64,000 nucleotides of DNA from Sphaerosporella brunnea (GCA_008704415.1 VXIS01000048.1:62001-126000); one strand, 5' to 3'; positions 47,901 to 59,473 are shown, counted from the first letter of the stretch. Notes: generated by a model from the letters alone, not told the origin. Numbers and translations: made by a program.

Positions 47901-48174
47901 GGCCTGTTTCTCTGCCGATAGCATTGACTGTCGGCCTCCTGCAGGAAAAGAGTGCAAAAAAAAAACCATGATCCAGTCGAGACCCTTGTCTTTCTGCAGC
48001 TGACGCGGATAGAAAATGCTTTACCATCAAGAATATCCAGTCAGATGCAGCAGCTCGTACTACCCAACACCATGCTCGTAATATGGGGCGAGGAGAGGAG
48101 AAAACTACTTCCTGTAACCGCTTATCCAGCACAGCCAACGAGGTACTGCGGATGTCACTGCTTTGCCCGAAAAC

Positions 48175-49600
48175 ATGTCACCAATATTTGGCCGCAATGC
48201 CCCAACATGCAACGATGACCACCCCTTCGACTCGCTCGACTTGTGCCAGATCTGCGGTTATGATTCTTATCCTGCCACCCCCACCACCCCCAGGACTCTC
48301 TCGGGATCTTACTTAACGTCCGCGAGAGCACTTTTTGGATGTCTGTTCGCTGTTGCCTTGCTTTGCGCCAACGTCGTTTGTGGTATGTGCATCATTGCGG
48401 CCGATATATCTAGTACAGAGCGGACACTAATTAGCATAGCTGTACGCCCGCCCGGTGTGTAGCGCCCACCTCGAAGTATTGACCGCCGAACGTCAGCAAT
48501 CCCGCAAACACCCTCAAACCACCATGATCACACCCGCCGTCACCATCGTAATCGACTGGACCTGTATGCTGGTCACATATAGCATATTTGCGGGACGGCT
48601 GTGGGTGCGCATCAGACAGAACCGCAAGAGCATGTTTCCAAAATGGGACACAGATATTATCCTCGGCCTTATCGTGGCTGTCGCAACAGTAGCACTCGGC
48701 GCAAACACGTGGAAAAACGTACAGCAGCTGCGCGCCGATGACAGCTCTTCACCCGCTGGCGAAGACTCCGTGATGGCCTTGAAGGTACGTAACGCCACGC
48801 GGCTTCCCGCTGTAGACCCATTTATCTGACCTCCCAGGTAGCTCCTCTACGCACAAAGCTTCATCTACTACATCATAGTCTGGCTAATCAAAGCCGCCTT
48901 CCTTTCCACCTTCTGGCACTTCTCCCAAAAAATAACACGAAAATGCAAAATCGCCCTCTACATCCTGACGGCATTGGTGATAGCAACCTTCATCCTGATC
49001 ACCCTCACCATGTTCCTCACCTGCCTCCCCATCCAGCGTGCCTGGTCTCTCGGCCCGGACTTCTGCAGTCCCCAACAAAAAATCTGGAACCACTCCAAGA
49101 CGGCGGCAGCAAACATAGTCACCGACCTCTTCCTCATCGGCCTCTTCATAGCAATTCTCCGAAACCTCTCGTTCGGTACTCGCGAGCGCTGGGGTATCAT
49201 CTTTTTCCTCACCATCAGCGCGATCCCAATCCTGGCGGCGATTTTGAGGGTTATCATCGTGGCGCTTGCGCTGCGCCCGACCTTGGACAAACCCACGCCA
49301 GAGGACACCAGCCGGTTTAATGGCATTTTGTATTTGGCGTCCGAGATCGAGTTGACGACTGCGTTCATTGCCGCGTGTTTACCCGCGTTTAGAGGGTATT
49401 TCAAGGAGAAGAAGGAACTGCGACATTATTCGCAGACGAGTCATGAGTTTCACGGATCAGAACATGGGGGGGCGAAGGATAGAATTGGGAGTAGTAGGAG
49501 AGAGGGAGATGCGGAGGCTTGGATGGATCTGGATTTGGAGATGGTGGAGGCTGGTAGCCAAGACGAGTTGTGGCCGCCGCGGGAGAGGCATGGTGGATGA
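48175..49600 (+). CDS. Fungal rhodopsin-like integral membrane protein
   Basis: Exons proposed at 48175-48375, 48440-48784 and 48842-49600, all joining in phase 0; 434 residues. The first donor (GTTTGT) is the least certain. The second intron ends GTAG and joins VMALK to LLYAQSFIYYIIVWLIKAAFL. Several hydrophobic helices are visible: ALFGCLFAVALLCANV; VIDWTCMLVTYSIFAGRLWV; ILGLIVAVATVALGA; then IALYILTALVIATFILITLTMFL, TDLFLIGLFIAIL, IIFFLTISAIPILAAILRVI and ELTTAFIAACLPAF. The SLGPDFCSPQQKIWNHS segment sits between helices, as in fungal PTH11-related and rhodopsin-domain proteins. The tail is acidic. Ligand and role unknown; no CFEM domain is present. Confidence 0.7.
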
Positions 49601-52600
49601 AGCCGCCCACTTGTTGGAGGTTGGATATAAGTGTGGGCTGGAAAGGGCGCAGGGATTGACCACGCAACTCATTACTAGACCGACAGTTCGAAAGGAAATG
49701 ACGGATCGTGGAGTAGATCGGGTATGGCCCGACGGGATATATACGAAGCGGATTACCCCGGAGTTTAGTGATGGCCAACGGTGGCGGACATCATCAGCGG
49801 GCCCGACCAGACAACGGAAGAGCGGGAAACACTGACCTTATTAGGACATTTGGAACGGTTTTTTGTATATAGATCACCATACATAATAACTCACTCGATC
49901 ATGATGGTGATCAAAACTGTAACTTCCTTCCTTAAATCTTTATGCCGTTGACCTTGGCTGCTTGACATCAATATTCTAAACCCCTCCGGCCTGAAACCAT
50001 GAACAGAGTAGATGAACGTGATAATAATAAAAACTCTACTATGCCTGTCTCCCCCGCCAAAATTTGGCATTCACGCACACACTTCAACTCATGCGTCCAC
50101 GGTAGATCGCGAATGATCCTTTTCTTTTTGTTTCCTTTTTCTGAGAGAGAAGTGTTCTCGCTACGATTTGAATATCTACCGGCCTAGGGTTACTACCGTC
50201 CCCGCTTCCTGTTTGTGGTTGCGGGTAAGCTTATCTTCGGAGATCGTCCTCAAGCTAGTACTGGCTTTTCGAACAACTGCGGGATCGAGAAGCGAAGAGG
50301 CGGCCATGGCAATAATAGCATTAAAAGGTGGAAGTCACGAGGCTAAATTATGTGCTTCTGTGGAAATGCTAGTGATAGCTTCACCGGGTAGAGAAGAAGC
50401 ATCACAGCGGGTCCGCTCCCCCAACATGTCTCGCACAAAGCGTAAGCACGAGCTGAGATAGGCCTAGATATGCTGGGAAAGAAACCATTTTGTACACATA
50501 CATGGTGACTCATTAAGCCCGCTCCTTATCGCCGACGCCGACCCCGCCGGCTGCCCGCCCCACCCGCACGCCGAATCCGACCTGCCGATTCAGCCGGAAT
50601 TCAGGCCCCCGCAGCGCTATCAGGGAGACTCCGGAAGCGCCCGCGCTCAAATACATACTGCGATGCAACTGGGCCACCATAGCGAACGCCGATCGCGCGA
50701 GTGAGTCCACATGACCACTGCGGCTGCTGCCCCATGTTTTTTCTCCCGCGTCTCACCTATCCTACTTGCCGGTCGGAGGTTCTCATTTCACACATCCATG
50801 CTTACAAAACAACCGAGAGGCAAAGAAGAAAAAAGAAAAAAGGAAAATTCAGGCTTCACAAAAATGGAGACCCTCCCTAGCCGCCGCACCCTCTGCGAAA
50901 GCCGAACCGACAAGCCGCACTTACAAGGTTAGGCACAGTAGTACGCGCCTATCTCGAGCAGCTATCCGGCCAGGAATTTCACCGAGTCTTCCACCTTCCC
51001 TCCCGCCCCCCCCCCTTCACCCTGCTTCTTCTGACGCCAGCAGCCAGCCCACAAGGAGGTCGCCGCACTGCGAAACTTATGCACCGCGGAAGGTAAGTTC
51101 TGGGCCGGGTGCGGACAGGACTGAACACACTCTCCTTCTTCCTATCCGATGCACTGGAAACTGGAAACATCGATAGTGATGTATGCGGGTGGATGTTGCG
51201 TGGGTGCCGGGGGCTCACGCGCGCATGACGGGCGGAGACGATGAAACCGCAGAAAGGCGAGGATGCTTTACTTATCGGGTCCCTGTGTGGCAGTGCAGAA
51301 AAGTTGTTCCACAGGCTGATGTGAGTGGTTGGTTACATGACTTGCCCGCGCCGTTTGGCTGGGAAATGAGATATCGGCGGGTGGGCGAAAAGAGAAGAAT
51401 GGGGGCCACCACCAGGAAGCGGGCGTGGCCGGAAATAAAATGCAGCAGTCATCTGCACGCTTGCGAAAGAGCGCCGCGGAAGAGCGACAGATACTTCTCA
51501 CCGATAGTTACTCATTATTCATTCACGAACTCATGATCAGAAGTGGACACGGGCGCGCGCGGTTGGTCCGGGATGGAAGTCTGTTTGTTTAAAGTCATTT
51601 TGACCACCGATATGGAAGCTGTTGGTAAGTAAGCTGAGCGTGGCTGTTTTTTTGTTTTTGTTTTTTGTTTTTTTTTTTTTCTTGGGGGGGGGGGGGCAGT
51701 TTGACGGTGCGGCTTCGGCGGAAGTGAAGGGGGGAGGTAATGGATGTTCTTCAGTACTACAGTGGCCCTGTGGGGAGAGGGGTGGGCTCCCGTGGATAAC
51801 TGGGGCAGGTATCCGCAAAGCGAGCTGTGGTGATGATGATGGTAGTGGTTGTTGGTAGTTGGAAGTTGGAGGAGGAGGAGGAGGAGGAGAGGCGGTGGTG
51901 GTGGGTGGAGTCAAGAAGCGACCTTAGTGGGAAAGTGGAGAGGAGGGAGGGGGAAGGGGTCGCCCCCCCCTCCTCCTCCGCCATCCCACCGGCCACCGGA
52001 CGGGGGAAGGGGCATTCCCCGAAAGCTCGCTCGCTCCATCCGTTTGCGCCCCCCTCCCCCTCCTCTTACCGCCTGCCTTGAAAACCCACTGCCACCACGC
52101 CCACCCACCCACCCACCCCCCCCCCCCCCAATTCCTCTCCGCTCCTTTCCCTTTCCCTTTCCTCTCGCACTATCCGTGCTTTTCTATCAAATCTACATCA
52201 TCTCTCTCCCCCCACCTTTTTGTATGTTGCGCCATCAACACGCGGACCCCCAAAGTCCAGTTTCAGATCGGCCATAATATCCATTTTGTTAGTTGCGCCC
52301 ACCCCAAACCCACAGCCTCCGCCCTCGCCGCTGTCAGCCTCTGTTGCGCGCGTCACTTCGCCTCGTTCCTTTTCCTCCCACACCCTCCCTTCCTCCCTCC
52401 CCTCCTCCTACTCGCCTCTTCTTCCGCCCTATCTTGTCTTGTCCCAGTCCCTCCTTCCCAGCATCGCGCGCGCGTTTCGTTTCCGACTGGCAGTGCAGCC
52501 GCAGCAGAAGCCGAAGCATCAGTATTCTCATTGCAACCGAAGGTGCAGTGCGCAGGTGAATAGTAATAAGAAGGCGAAAGCGAAAGAATCTCCATCCACT

Positions 52601-52681
52601 CCACCCGTTGCCCCTCCTGCGCCCATCTGTAGTCGTTGTCGCGCGCACGACGTCCCGCCATCCTTCCAAAACGTCGTCACT
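49601..52681. other. Intergenic and long leader of the Zn2Cys6 gene
   Basis: About 3.1 kb. From about 51.6 kb it becomes extreme in base skew: T/G runs at 51640-51700 (including ten T and eleven G), a GGA-rich block at 51868-51905, and C runs at 51960-52130. The last 500 bp is CT-rich. The TF frame stays open upstream to 52220 without a better start. No other gene is supported. Confidence 0.5.
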
Positions 52682-55162
52682 ATGGCCGCACTCGATGACA
52701 CCCCACCGCCTCTTGTTACCAACCGCTCTCCGTCTCCCCCTACCACAACTATAACTGTCGCCGCCGCTCCATCGAGCCCACCCTCCGCGACGCGCGAGAT
52801 GCTCTCTCCCTCATCCAACTCTCCTGCGTCCCCAACTATCCCAACCCACCGAGCGCTGTCGCCCGCTGTCGCTACCCGCTCCTTGTCCGTTCCCGCTTCT
52901 CCTTCCGCAAACTGCACATCTCCGACGGTTTCCACCAACACCATCGCGATGAACAACACGGCCTCAACGCCGACGCCCGTTTCTTCGGGCACCAACCACA
53001 ACACGCCGCCGACCAAAAAGGTCCTGGAGAGGAATCAGGCTTGCCTGGGGTGTCGTCAGCGAAAGCGCAAGTGCGACGTAAGTTCCTTCCAGATCGCGTC
53101 ACGTCAAAGCCCTCGCCACCCTGTCGCTAATACTATCTGTGTCAACAGGGAGGGAAACCAAGCTGCGGCGCGTGCGAGCGACTCGACCGACTGTGCGTTT
53201 ACACTCACAATGCCGTCACAAAGATTCACTCCAGCTCTCACTATCGGGGTGCGTTCGATCATCGTGCCACTTCTCGCACCGACCAACCCACTAATCGCGA
53301 TCGCGCAGAAACATCCTCCGTCACCAGCAGCAACCGCCCGTCTTCTGGCCCGCGCCCATCTACCGCTCACGATTCGCCTGCTGCTATGCGTAGAAACTCC
53401 GCCACGCCAAGTCTTGCGGTGCCCACTGTTCACCGGCCGGCTTCGAATACCCCAGCTAAAATTGGAGGAGGAGGAGGAGGAGGAGCAGGAGGAGGAGGAG
53501 GAGCAGGAGGAGGAGGAGGAGCGGGGTTCACGCCTGTCAACGCGGATCCTTCAGGAGTGCCCTCGGCGCGTCCATCGCCACCAAACGTCGCGCCATCGCG
53601 ACTCTCCCCGCATCTATCTAACGGGAATAACATTGCCGCAAATCCGCGGAAACGTTCATTTTCGTCGCTGGACTCATCTCCAGGGATTGGTGGTCGCGTA
53701 ATCGGCGGGGGAAGTCACGTGGAATTTGACGCGACGCGCTTTGCCTTGCAATTCCTGCAGGCATCGCCATTCGTTCGCTTCGGATTGATGGACATCCCCC
53801 ATGTATCCGCCGTCGACGAACCAGTATCTTCGGAGGAGATGCCAGGGTTGACAGATGATGGACTGCCTTCGGTGAAGTTAATGCAGGAGCTTTTCACCCT
53901 GTTTTTCGACAAATGGCACTCCATATTGCCATGCCTGTACAAGCAACGAGTCATGGCCGAGATCAATCCAGGCGGCTCCTTGGCCCAACCAAACACGCTC
54001 ACTTTCGCGATCCTTGCGCTTTCGGGTTACCTCCACCCCGACGTCGGTGTTAAAGCTGCCTCTCACAAATGGGCCGACCTGGGAAAGGCACACTTCGACC
54101 ATGCAGTCGCCGAAGGCCAGTACGAGATGCAATTGGTGCAAGGTGGAATTTATCTTTGCCTGCGCATGTTCGGACTGGGGCAAATGTCGCAGATGTGGGT
54201 ATTTTTGGCCTCGATATGGCGGATCTGTCTTCCCCTCGGCTTCCATCAAATCGACTCCAACAGCTCCTCCGCTTACAGGGGCTTCCTCCCTGACCCGCGC
54301 AGTGAACTTGAGATCGAGGAACGCCGTAGGACAGTGTGGTCCGTTTACATACTCGATCGCCTCGTCAGCAGTGCTGTGCCGTGGTCTATGTGTGTAGTCG
54401 ACTCGGAGTTCTGCGTAAACTTCCCAGTCTCGGAAGAGGTCTTCCAGAATGGCTCTATGGAGGTAAGCATCTCAGCCCATTTCCCCGCTTTTGAGTATAC
54501 TGACCTCGTCGCAGAACGTAGAACACATGATCATAGACCCATTTCCAACCAATATCGAATACCTACTTCCGCTAACCATGGCATCCACCAATGCTCCACC
54601 GCGCGACGCCTATCAGCAACTTTGTAAGCTCGCTGTTCTCCTCGGACGGATTCTGTCTTACACTCGGTCGACAAACCGCTCCGTCACCGAATTTGAAACC
54701 CTCAATGACACGTTGACTCGCCTTCTTCTTAGCACGCCAAAACCCTACCGCACGCTGTCCGGTGTCCCGTCCTCTGAGTTGCCAACTGTACTGCTGCTGG
54801 CCTGCGTTACTCATGCGTGTACCATCTTTCTGCACACTGATGGCGGGGGAGAGGGCGAGGGGCCCGGCGCCGCGGCGGCAGAAAACATCGTCTCTCTGGT
54901 CCGCAAAGTTTCCAGCACATTGGGTCCAGATGATGATAAGGTCCTCGCAAACCCTTTGTTGAGTCCTGTTCTGCTGTTGGCGGCGCGGATCTTGTGTTGG
55001 CGATGCTACACTCAAGGCAACGCTGAGTTTAGCGCCATACGCAGCAAAATTGAGATTTTGCTGGGTGCGCTGACAAGAATGGAAGAATTGTGGCCTAAGC
55101 TGGCAGGGACGATGAAAAACATCATCTGTGAGGATGGCAAACGGGACCCGATGGTTGTGTAG
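52682..55162 (+). CDS. Zn(II)2Cys6 transcription factor with fungal-specific TF domain
   Basis: Exons 52682-53077, 53149-54462 and 54515-55162; 785 residues. The chosen ATG has CACTATGGCC context; the frame is open further upstream, so an earlier start is possible. The Ser/Thr/Pro-rich N-terminus (about 120 residues) precedes the binuclear cluster CX2CX6CX6CX2CX6C (CLGCRQRKRKCD / GGKPSCGACERLDRLC). Intron 1 splits the cluster after KCD, a common position. A poly-Gly tract from GGA repeats (53463-53522) follows. The regulatory domain includes LMQELFTLFFDKWHSILPCLYK, RICLPLGFHQ and EIEERRRTVWSVYILDRLVSSAVPWSMCV, the usual Fungal_trans block, and continues to the C-terminus. A nuclear regulator; target genes cannot be inferred because no cluster adjoins it. 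Confidence 0.92.
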
Positions 55163-56141
55163 GGATGCCGATGTCTAAAATTCTAGCCTTCATTTAGTGG
55201 GGTTCGATTGGAGAGGTGTATTTCTAGATTTGTTTGTCTACCATATGTAGCTTGCTTGCTTGCTGGGCTTTGCTTGCGTGTTTTTCTTTTCTATCTTTTG
55301 TCTTTAGTTCATGATTTTTTTCGACATGCTGTGTATGGGAAACTGGTGTTTTCTGCTTGGAATTACTTTGAGGGTATTTACTGCTCTTTGGTTTGGAATT
55401 GGGTGGTTGGTTGGTTATAACGGCTTTGTTTGGTTGGGAATGGTGGGCGGCGCCGGGTGTGCCTCGGAGTTTTTGTGTGCTTGTGTTTCTACGGCTCTAA
55501 TCATCGTTCATACCTTTACTTTACTTCTTACTTTCAGCCCCTGTTCCTGGGGGTGTTTCATTCTTTGATGTTTTTTGAAAGATTTATTTCATCTACCTTT
55601 CTTTGTTCATTATACTTCTTTCGGAGGCTTTGATTGGTTTGATGGTGGGGGATGGATCACTCGTAGTGAGTGAGTGAGTGTCTGCTGGATTGTTTGGCGG
55701 TTTGTTGCACTCGGAGTCCGGCGCTTTCGATCTGTGGAGATATGATGACCGCAGAGGACGTTGCCTGGGCTTATACTCTAGTAGACGATAACTGTAATTT
55801 TATCAATGCCGTGATGGGTGCTCCGACTCCCATCGTCGGCCCTTCACGACAGAAGTCTGTTCGAGTGATAGCTAGTGGAACGGTTTGCCGCTGTGCCGCC
55901 GCGGCTGGGCCATGGGGGTCCAGTTAACCAGATGGCTCCGATGCCACTATCAACTACCGCTTCAATGTCCACAGCAAACATCACGCGCAATCCCAGTGCA
56001 AGGCTTGGGTGTCTGTAAGCCTCTCTTGTTGCATGATCATGAGAACAGTTTTCTTTGTTGACGACCCCTGAATACGAAGGCAGCCGGGGCCACGCGGAAA
56101 GATACCTTTTCTACCGGAACCAGAAGAGTTACATAGAGTAC
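55163..56141. other. 3' region and spacer
   Basis: T-rich sequence for about 450 bp after the transcription factor stop, then unremarkable sequence. No supported gene. Confidence 0.5.
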
Positions 56142-56182
56142 AAAAAAAAAAAAAAAAAAAAGCAAACACCCCCCCCCCCCCC
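56142..56182 (+). repeat. A20 and C14 homopolymers beside gag relic
   Basis: A run of 20 A (56142-56161) is followed within 10 bp by a run of 14 C (56169-56182). The gag-like frame begins immediately to the right on the other strand. Confidence 0.8.
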
Positions 56183-56189
56183 TCCCGCC

Positions 56190-56528
56190 TCATCTGCGCA
56201 GCGCCGCTATAGGACCTGCATCTCGCCGGATCTGCTCCCACAACACCTCGGGGTCGTCGAACTTCTCGGCGGCATATCTGGCGCGCAAGGCGTCAGAGAG
56301 GAAGCCGCGGATCACGGCAGCGCCTCGTAGACGCCGTCGGAAGTCGACGTCGTTAAAAGTTGCGGCGAGGGCCGCGGCCGCCAGTGGTGGTGTGTAGGCG
56401 GGCGGCGACGAGTGCAGCGGCCATAGCTCTAGGAAACAGAGCAGGTCTTTTATCCGTGACGCCCAGGTGGCGTATTCGGCGTAGCTGATGCTGAGCCTTT
56501 TGGTTTGGCTGACGAGGTGCGCTTCCAT
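56190..56528 (-). mobile_element. Gag-like fragment of a Ty1/copia LTR retrotransposon
   Basis: 112 codons from ATG 56528 to the stop at 56190. The reading YATWASRIKDLLCFLELWPL, then FRRRLRGAAVIRGFLSDALRARYAAEKFDDPEVLWEQI, follows the UBN2/copia gag pattern (W...M/I..LL...LW; A...I...L...; A...WE.L). No protease, integrase or reverse transcriptase is seen nearby and no LTR pair was recognised. It ends at the homopolymer tracts. A truncated relic, or a domesticated gag-like gene as the alternative. Confidence 0.55.
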
Positions 56529-57394
56529 CGTGTGTGTGGTGAGTGGTACGAGTGGCTACCAAGTATGTGGAGCAGGTGAGATGGTTCAGATCTCCCTCCC
56601 TACATGTTGGAAATGCGGGGAAGCTGTTGTTGCAGATTCTAGCGGGACCTGGTCGCCGGTAACTTCCTTCGCCCTCGTGATCTGGTGGGTGAAGATCCCA
56701 TGTCGTGCAACCCTAATCCATATCCCAGAGGTGCGGGGTTGACGGCAAGTGGGAAGATTTTCCGACGGCGTCGACGCTGTTTATCTTATCTGACAAAGGA
56801 CGAACAAACTCCTTCCAGGAACGGAATGGAGATGGAGAGCAAGGCCTGAGCTCGGTTTTCGTTCGCATCGACATCGTCAACACCGCCACCACCAGACGGA
56901 TTAATATTGAACACAGTATGTGGGACGCTATTCTTGTCTGCATGCGGCTGGCTTGCGCATCCATCCGAACGCATCTACGCGTGCAGCCAGCTGGTTACAA
57001 CGCTGTCAGCTTTCTGCGTAACCCAACGTGGCGCAGTTTTGCCGATGACACCGGTTCCACAGGCTATGCGTTTCTGCGGCCATACAAACAACGCCTGCGT
57101 TCCAACATGCCTGTATATCGACAAAAGCTTGTCCGCCAGCATATACCGATATAGCGCTCACTTTAAACCGTGTAGCCGTGTAGCCGTGTAGCGTGGCAGT
57201 GATCGACGCACTTTGACGTGCTGTCATAATTCATTCGGCCGGCATGTATAATAATAAGCACTACTATTTCATTAGGGCTGCATTACAGCTGTCCTTGATT
57301 AGTATCGTGGCACAGACGTTTGAAATATATAAGAAACCGCTCGTTTTCTGTCCACAGTGATGCAGTATCAGAGTGATACATATACCTCGCAACA
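56529..57394. other. Spacer and promoter of the 57.4-kb membrane protein gene
   Basis: No gene seen. The only structure noticed is the triple octamer at 57168-57191. Confidence 0.5.
57168..57191. repeat. Triple CCGTGTAG octamer
   Basis: Three exact tandem copies of an 8-bp unit about 200 bp before the start codon at 57395. Confidence 0.85.
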
Positions 57395-58204
57395 ATGACT
57401 GTTGAGGCAAAATCTTTGGCCGCGAACGGTTCGTACGAGATCATCTACAGCAATCCCCCCTCGCCGGACCTTGTAACTTCGACCGGGCCCCACTCAGACG
57501 ATCTTGTAAGTCAATTTGCCGCCGGCCGACCTCCTCGCCATTAAACAAAACTGACGCCAGCCCAAAGACTCTCAAGCTATGGATCCGTGTCTTAAAACTC
57601 TGTGCACGAAGCCTTAGCTTACTCTGCAGGTCGATTCCTCTACCCAAGTCGCTCGCAGAAACTGACCCCAAATAGCTCCGTGGTCATCGCTCTCTCGATC
57701 GTCACCTTCCAGATCTTCCTCACTACCCGCGACCTCGATCCTATCGATGGCTTCTTCCCGTGGGCGCGCCCAACGCTTCTGTGGCCGCAAATCCTGACCC
57801 TCGTCATCGCTGCCCTCTCATTCCTCGCCTCGCTGTGGGTAATGCTCGGCTACCTCCGCCACGGCCATCACGGCGCCGAAAAAGCATCCATGGTCACGAT
57901 GTATACCACCGGCTTTGCACTGCTGGGCTGGATCGTGATATGGGCCACCGCGGCGGCGTCGATGCAGCATGTCCGCTCAATCGCCGGCGGCAAGGATTTA
58001 TGGGGGTGGGCGTGTAATAAGGATACGAGACGCAGAGAGGTGTGGGAACATATGATCAATTATAACCTGGTTTGTAGGAGCCAGGATTGGAACTTCGTCT
58101 GTGCCATTATTGAGGTGGTTACGATTTTGTTTTCGGCGGCGGTGTGGGTGGTTACGCTTTGGAGATTGGGGGTCAGGAGGAGGAAGGCGATGGGAGAGGT
58201 GTAG
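57395..58204 (+). CDS. Four-helix integral membrane protein, MARVEL-like
   Basis: Exons 57395-57505, 57568-57629 and 57676-58204; 233 residues. The acceptor of intron 1 is ambiguous by a few bases; the chosen AG keeps frame and gives TLKLWIRVLKLCARSLSLLC. The join CAG|C of intron 2 gives CSSVVIALSIVTFQIFL. The helices are that segment, PQILTLVIAALSFLASLWVML, TMYTTGFALLGWIVIWATAAA and CAIIEVVTILFSAAVWVVTLW. Between helices 3 and 4 lies SIAGGKDLWGWACN, seen in related fungal membrane proteins. The cytosolic N-terminus is short and polar (NPPSPDLVTSTGPHSDD). No catalytic signature. A membrane-organising role is inferred from topology only. Confidence 0.75.
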
Positions 58205-58330
58205 TTGCGGGTGAGTCTTGCTGGTTGGCTGGATGCTTGGTTGTGGTGTTTAATTTGGGTTTGCCTCCAGCTTTGTTTGAGCAAACACGATGATGGGGGG
58301 TGGTATTGGCTAAGTGGAATCATCATTCAT

Positions 58331-58550
58331 TGAAGAAATGAGGAAAAGGTCATCACAGCAGCATGATAGCGCTGAACAAGTAGTCAATCATGAGTTGTCA
58401 CGCGGTCAGCGACTTTTGTGTTGGCGCGAGGGTCGTAGTTGCGACATTGTCAAGGAAATGAACCAATCCTCACAAGTGTCTGTGGGCTCCCCGAACGACC
58501 TGTTACTGTGCGGAGATGCGAGCGCCGTGTGGATTGCCTGTTGCTGTTGA
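58331..58550 (+). mobile_element. Possible helix-turn-helix remnant of a transposase
   Basis: An open frame reading NHELSRGQRLLCWREGRSCDIVKEMNQSSQVSV has the look of the N-terminal HTH of Tc1-like transposases (L-S/T-x-x-x-R followed by a turn and V-x-x-E-x-N-x-S). It ends after 78 codons with nothing recognisable beyond. It lies just before U4 copy 2. Weak. Confidence 0.2.
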
Positions 58551-58579
58551 ATTCTGAAGAGGGCACACTTTCATCAGCA

Positions 58580-58596
58580 CCACGTCAGCGACCTGG
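58580..58596 (-). promoter_or_regulatory. Conserved inverted repeat downstream of U4 copy 2
   Basis: Minus strand CCAGGTCGCTGACGTGG, 26 nt past the Sm site of copy 2. It has the same arms as the elements at 10761 and 59457; only the loop differs from copy 1 (GCT for GGC). Confidence 0.45.
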
Positions 58597-58619
58597 CGAT
58601 CAATGAAAGAAGCAAATGG

Positions 58620-58741
58620 GGCCAAAAATTCCCTACTCCGCCGAAGCAGAGCAGGAGCGGTCAAGGTTATAGTTTTCAACCAGCAAAAACAAGCTCTCGG
58701 ATAAATCCTCACTGAGACTCGTAGTGCCCTTGCACCGGGAT
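58620..58741 (-). ncRNA. U4: U4 spliceosomal snRNA, copy 2
   Basis: Begins ATCCCGGTGCAAGGGC at 58741. From the 5' domain GTGAGGATTTATCCGAGA to the Sm site AATTTTTG (58630-58623) it is identical to the other two copies, including the UUCG hairpin at 58636-58651. Differences from copy 1 lie only in the U6-pairing arm and just after it (positions 5, 12 and the CACTACG stretch). A TATA-like box lies upstream at the usual distance. About 55 bp downstream is also shared with copy 3, so the duplication included 3' flank. Confidence 0.9.
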
Positions 58742-58775
58742 GGAGAAGAAAGAAGGAAAGGGGAGGAAGAGGCGG

Positions 58776-58784
58776 TATTTATAG
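58776..58784 (-). promoter_or_regulatory. TATA-like box of U4 copy 2
   Basis: CTATAAATA on the minus strand, 35-43 bp before the inferred start at 58741. Confidence 0.65.
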
Positions 58785-59456
58785 GGAATTTTGGCTTGGC
58801 GGGAATTAGGTTTGAAATTTGTAATTTGTAATTTGTAATTGAAAAGTAAGTAGGATGGTGACTCGAATCACTGTTGATCGAACCCCAATGAGAGCGGAGT
58901 CCATGTATGATGCAGGATAAACACCCTCAGGTTCTTGCTCCTCAGAGGTCTGAAGAATCAAAAGCACGACGGTCTGTCCTGTCCCGTTCTCCGCCTTCTG
59001 CATGTCGACTGTACTGTCTCGCTACTTCTGGGGCGGCTCTAGCCCAGTGCGGATAATCACTTTTTGAGTCGCTTGTTACGGTGTGCAGGTTCCGCATTGT
59101 AGGTAAGCTTGTCGGATGTCGACGCTCTCAGCGGCCCGAACTTGGGAGATCTCCGCAACGGCGCCGGCTGGTCTCATCGGTCATCTTGATGAGATTGTCA
59201 AGTATCACTGTCGATGACACTTGCGATGGATGGGGTGGTGGATCTTTCTTCAGCGAAGCTTTGAAGTTTATATTTCCAGGCAACGTGATGGTATCCTCTA
59301 GTTCGGGAGCTCGCTGCTCGCTCCTTGAGCTACTGGTTTCTCGAGAGAGCGGCGCAAAGAGGACGAGACAAACATGGTCGCTGCGCATGCAGCCAGCGGA
59401 AGTACGCAGTATCACCCAAGATCCTTCAGCCTCGAAATCAACAACTTTCATCGACA
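58785..59456. other. Spacer between tandem U4 copies 2 and 3
   Basis: Unique-looking sequence; beyond ~55 bp of shared 3' flank the two copies do not resemble each other. AATTTGTAATTTGTAATTTG at about 58816 is a short direct repeat. Confidence 0.5.
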
Positions 59457-59473
59457 CCACGTCAGCGACCTGG
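59457..59473 (-). promoter_or_regulatory. Conserved inverted repeat downstream of U4 copy 3
   Basis: Identical on the minus strand to the element behind copy 2 (CCAGGTCGCTGACGTGG), 26 nt past the Sm site. Confidence 0.45.

Larger units (their letters stand above)
42030..48174. other. 6.1-kb gene-poor stretch
   Basis: No frame on either strand shows a domain or a convincing splice chain. Notable sequence: an A23 run at 42792-42814, an 11-bp hairpin at 44899-44930, a G-run at about 45692 and an 8-bp inverted repeat CCGCTCGG/CCGAGCGG at 46067-46091. Frames at 43465-43875 and 45718-45912 are open but unlike any family I know. It may be decayed repeats. Confidence 0.45.
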
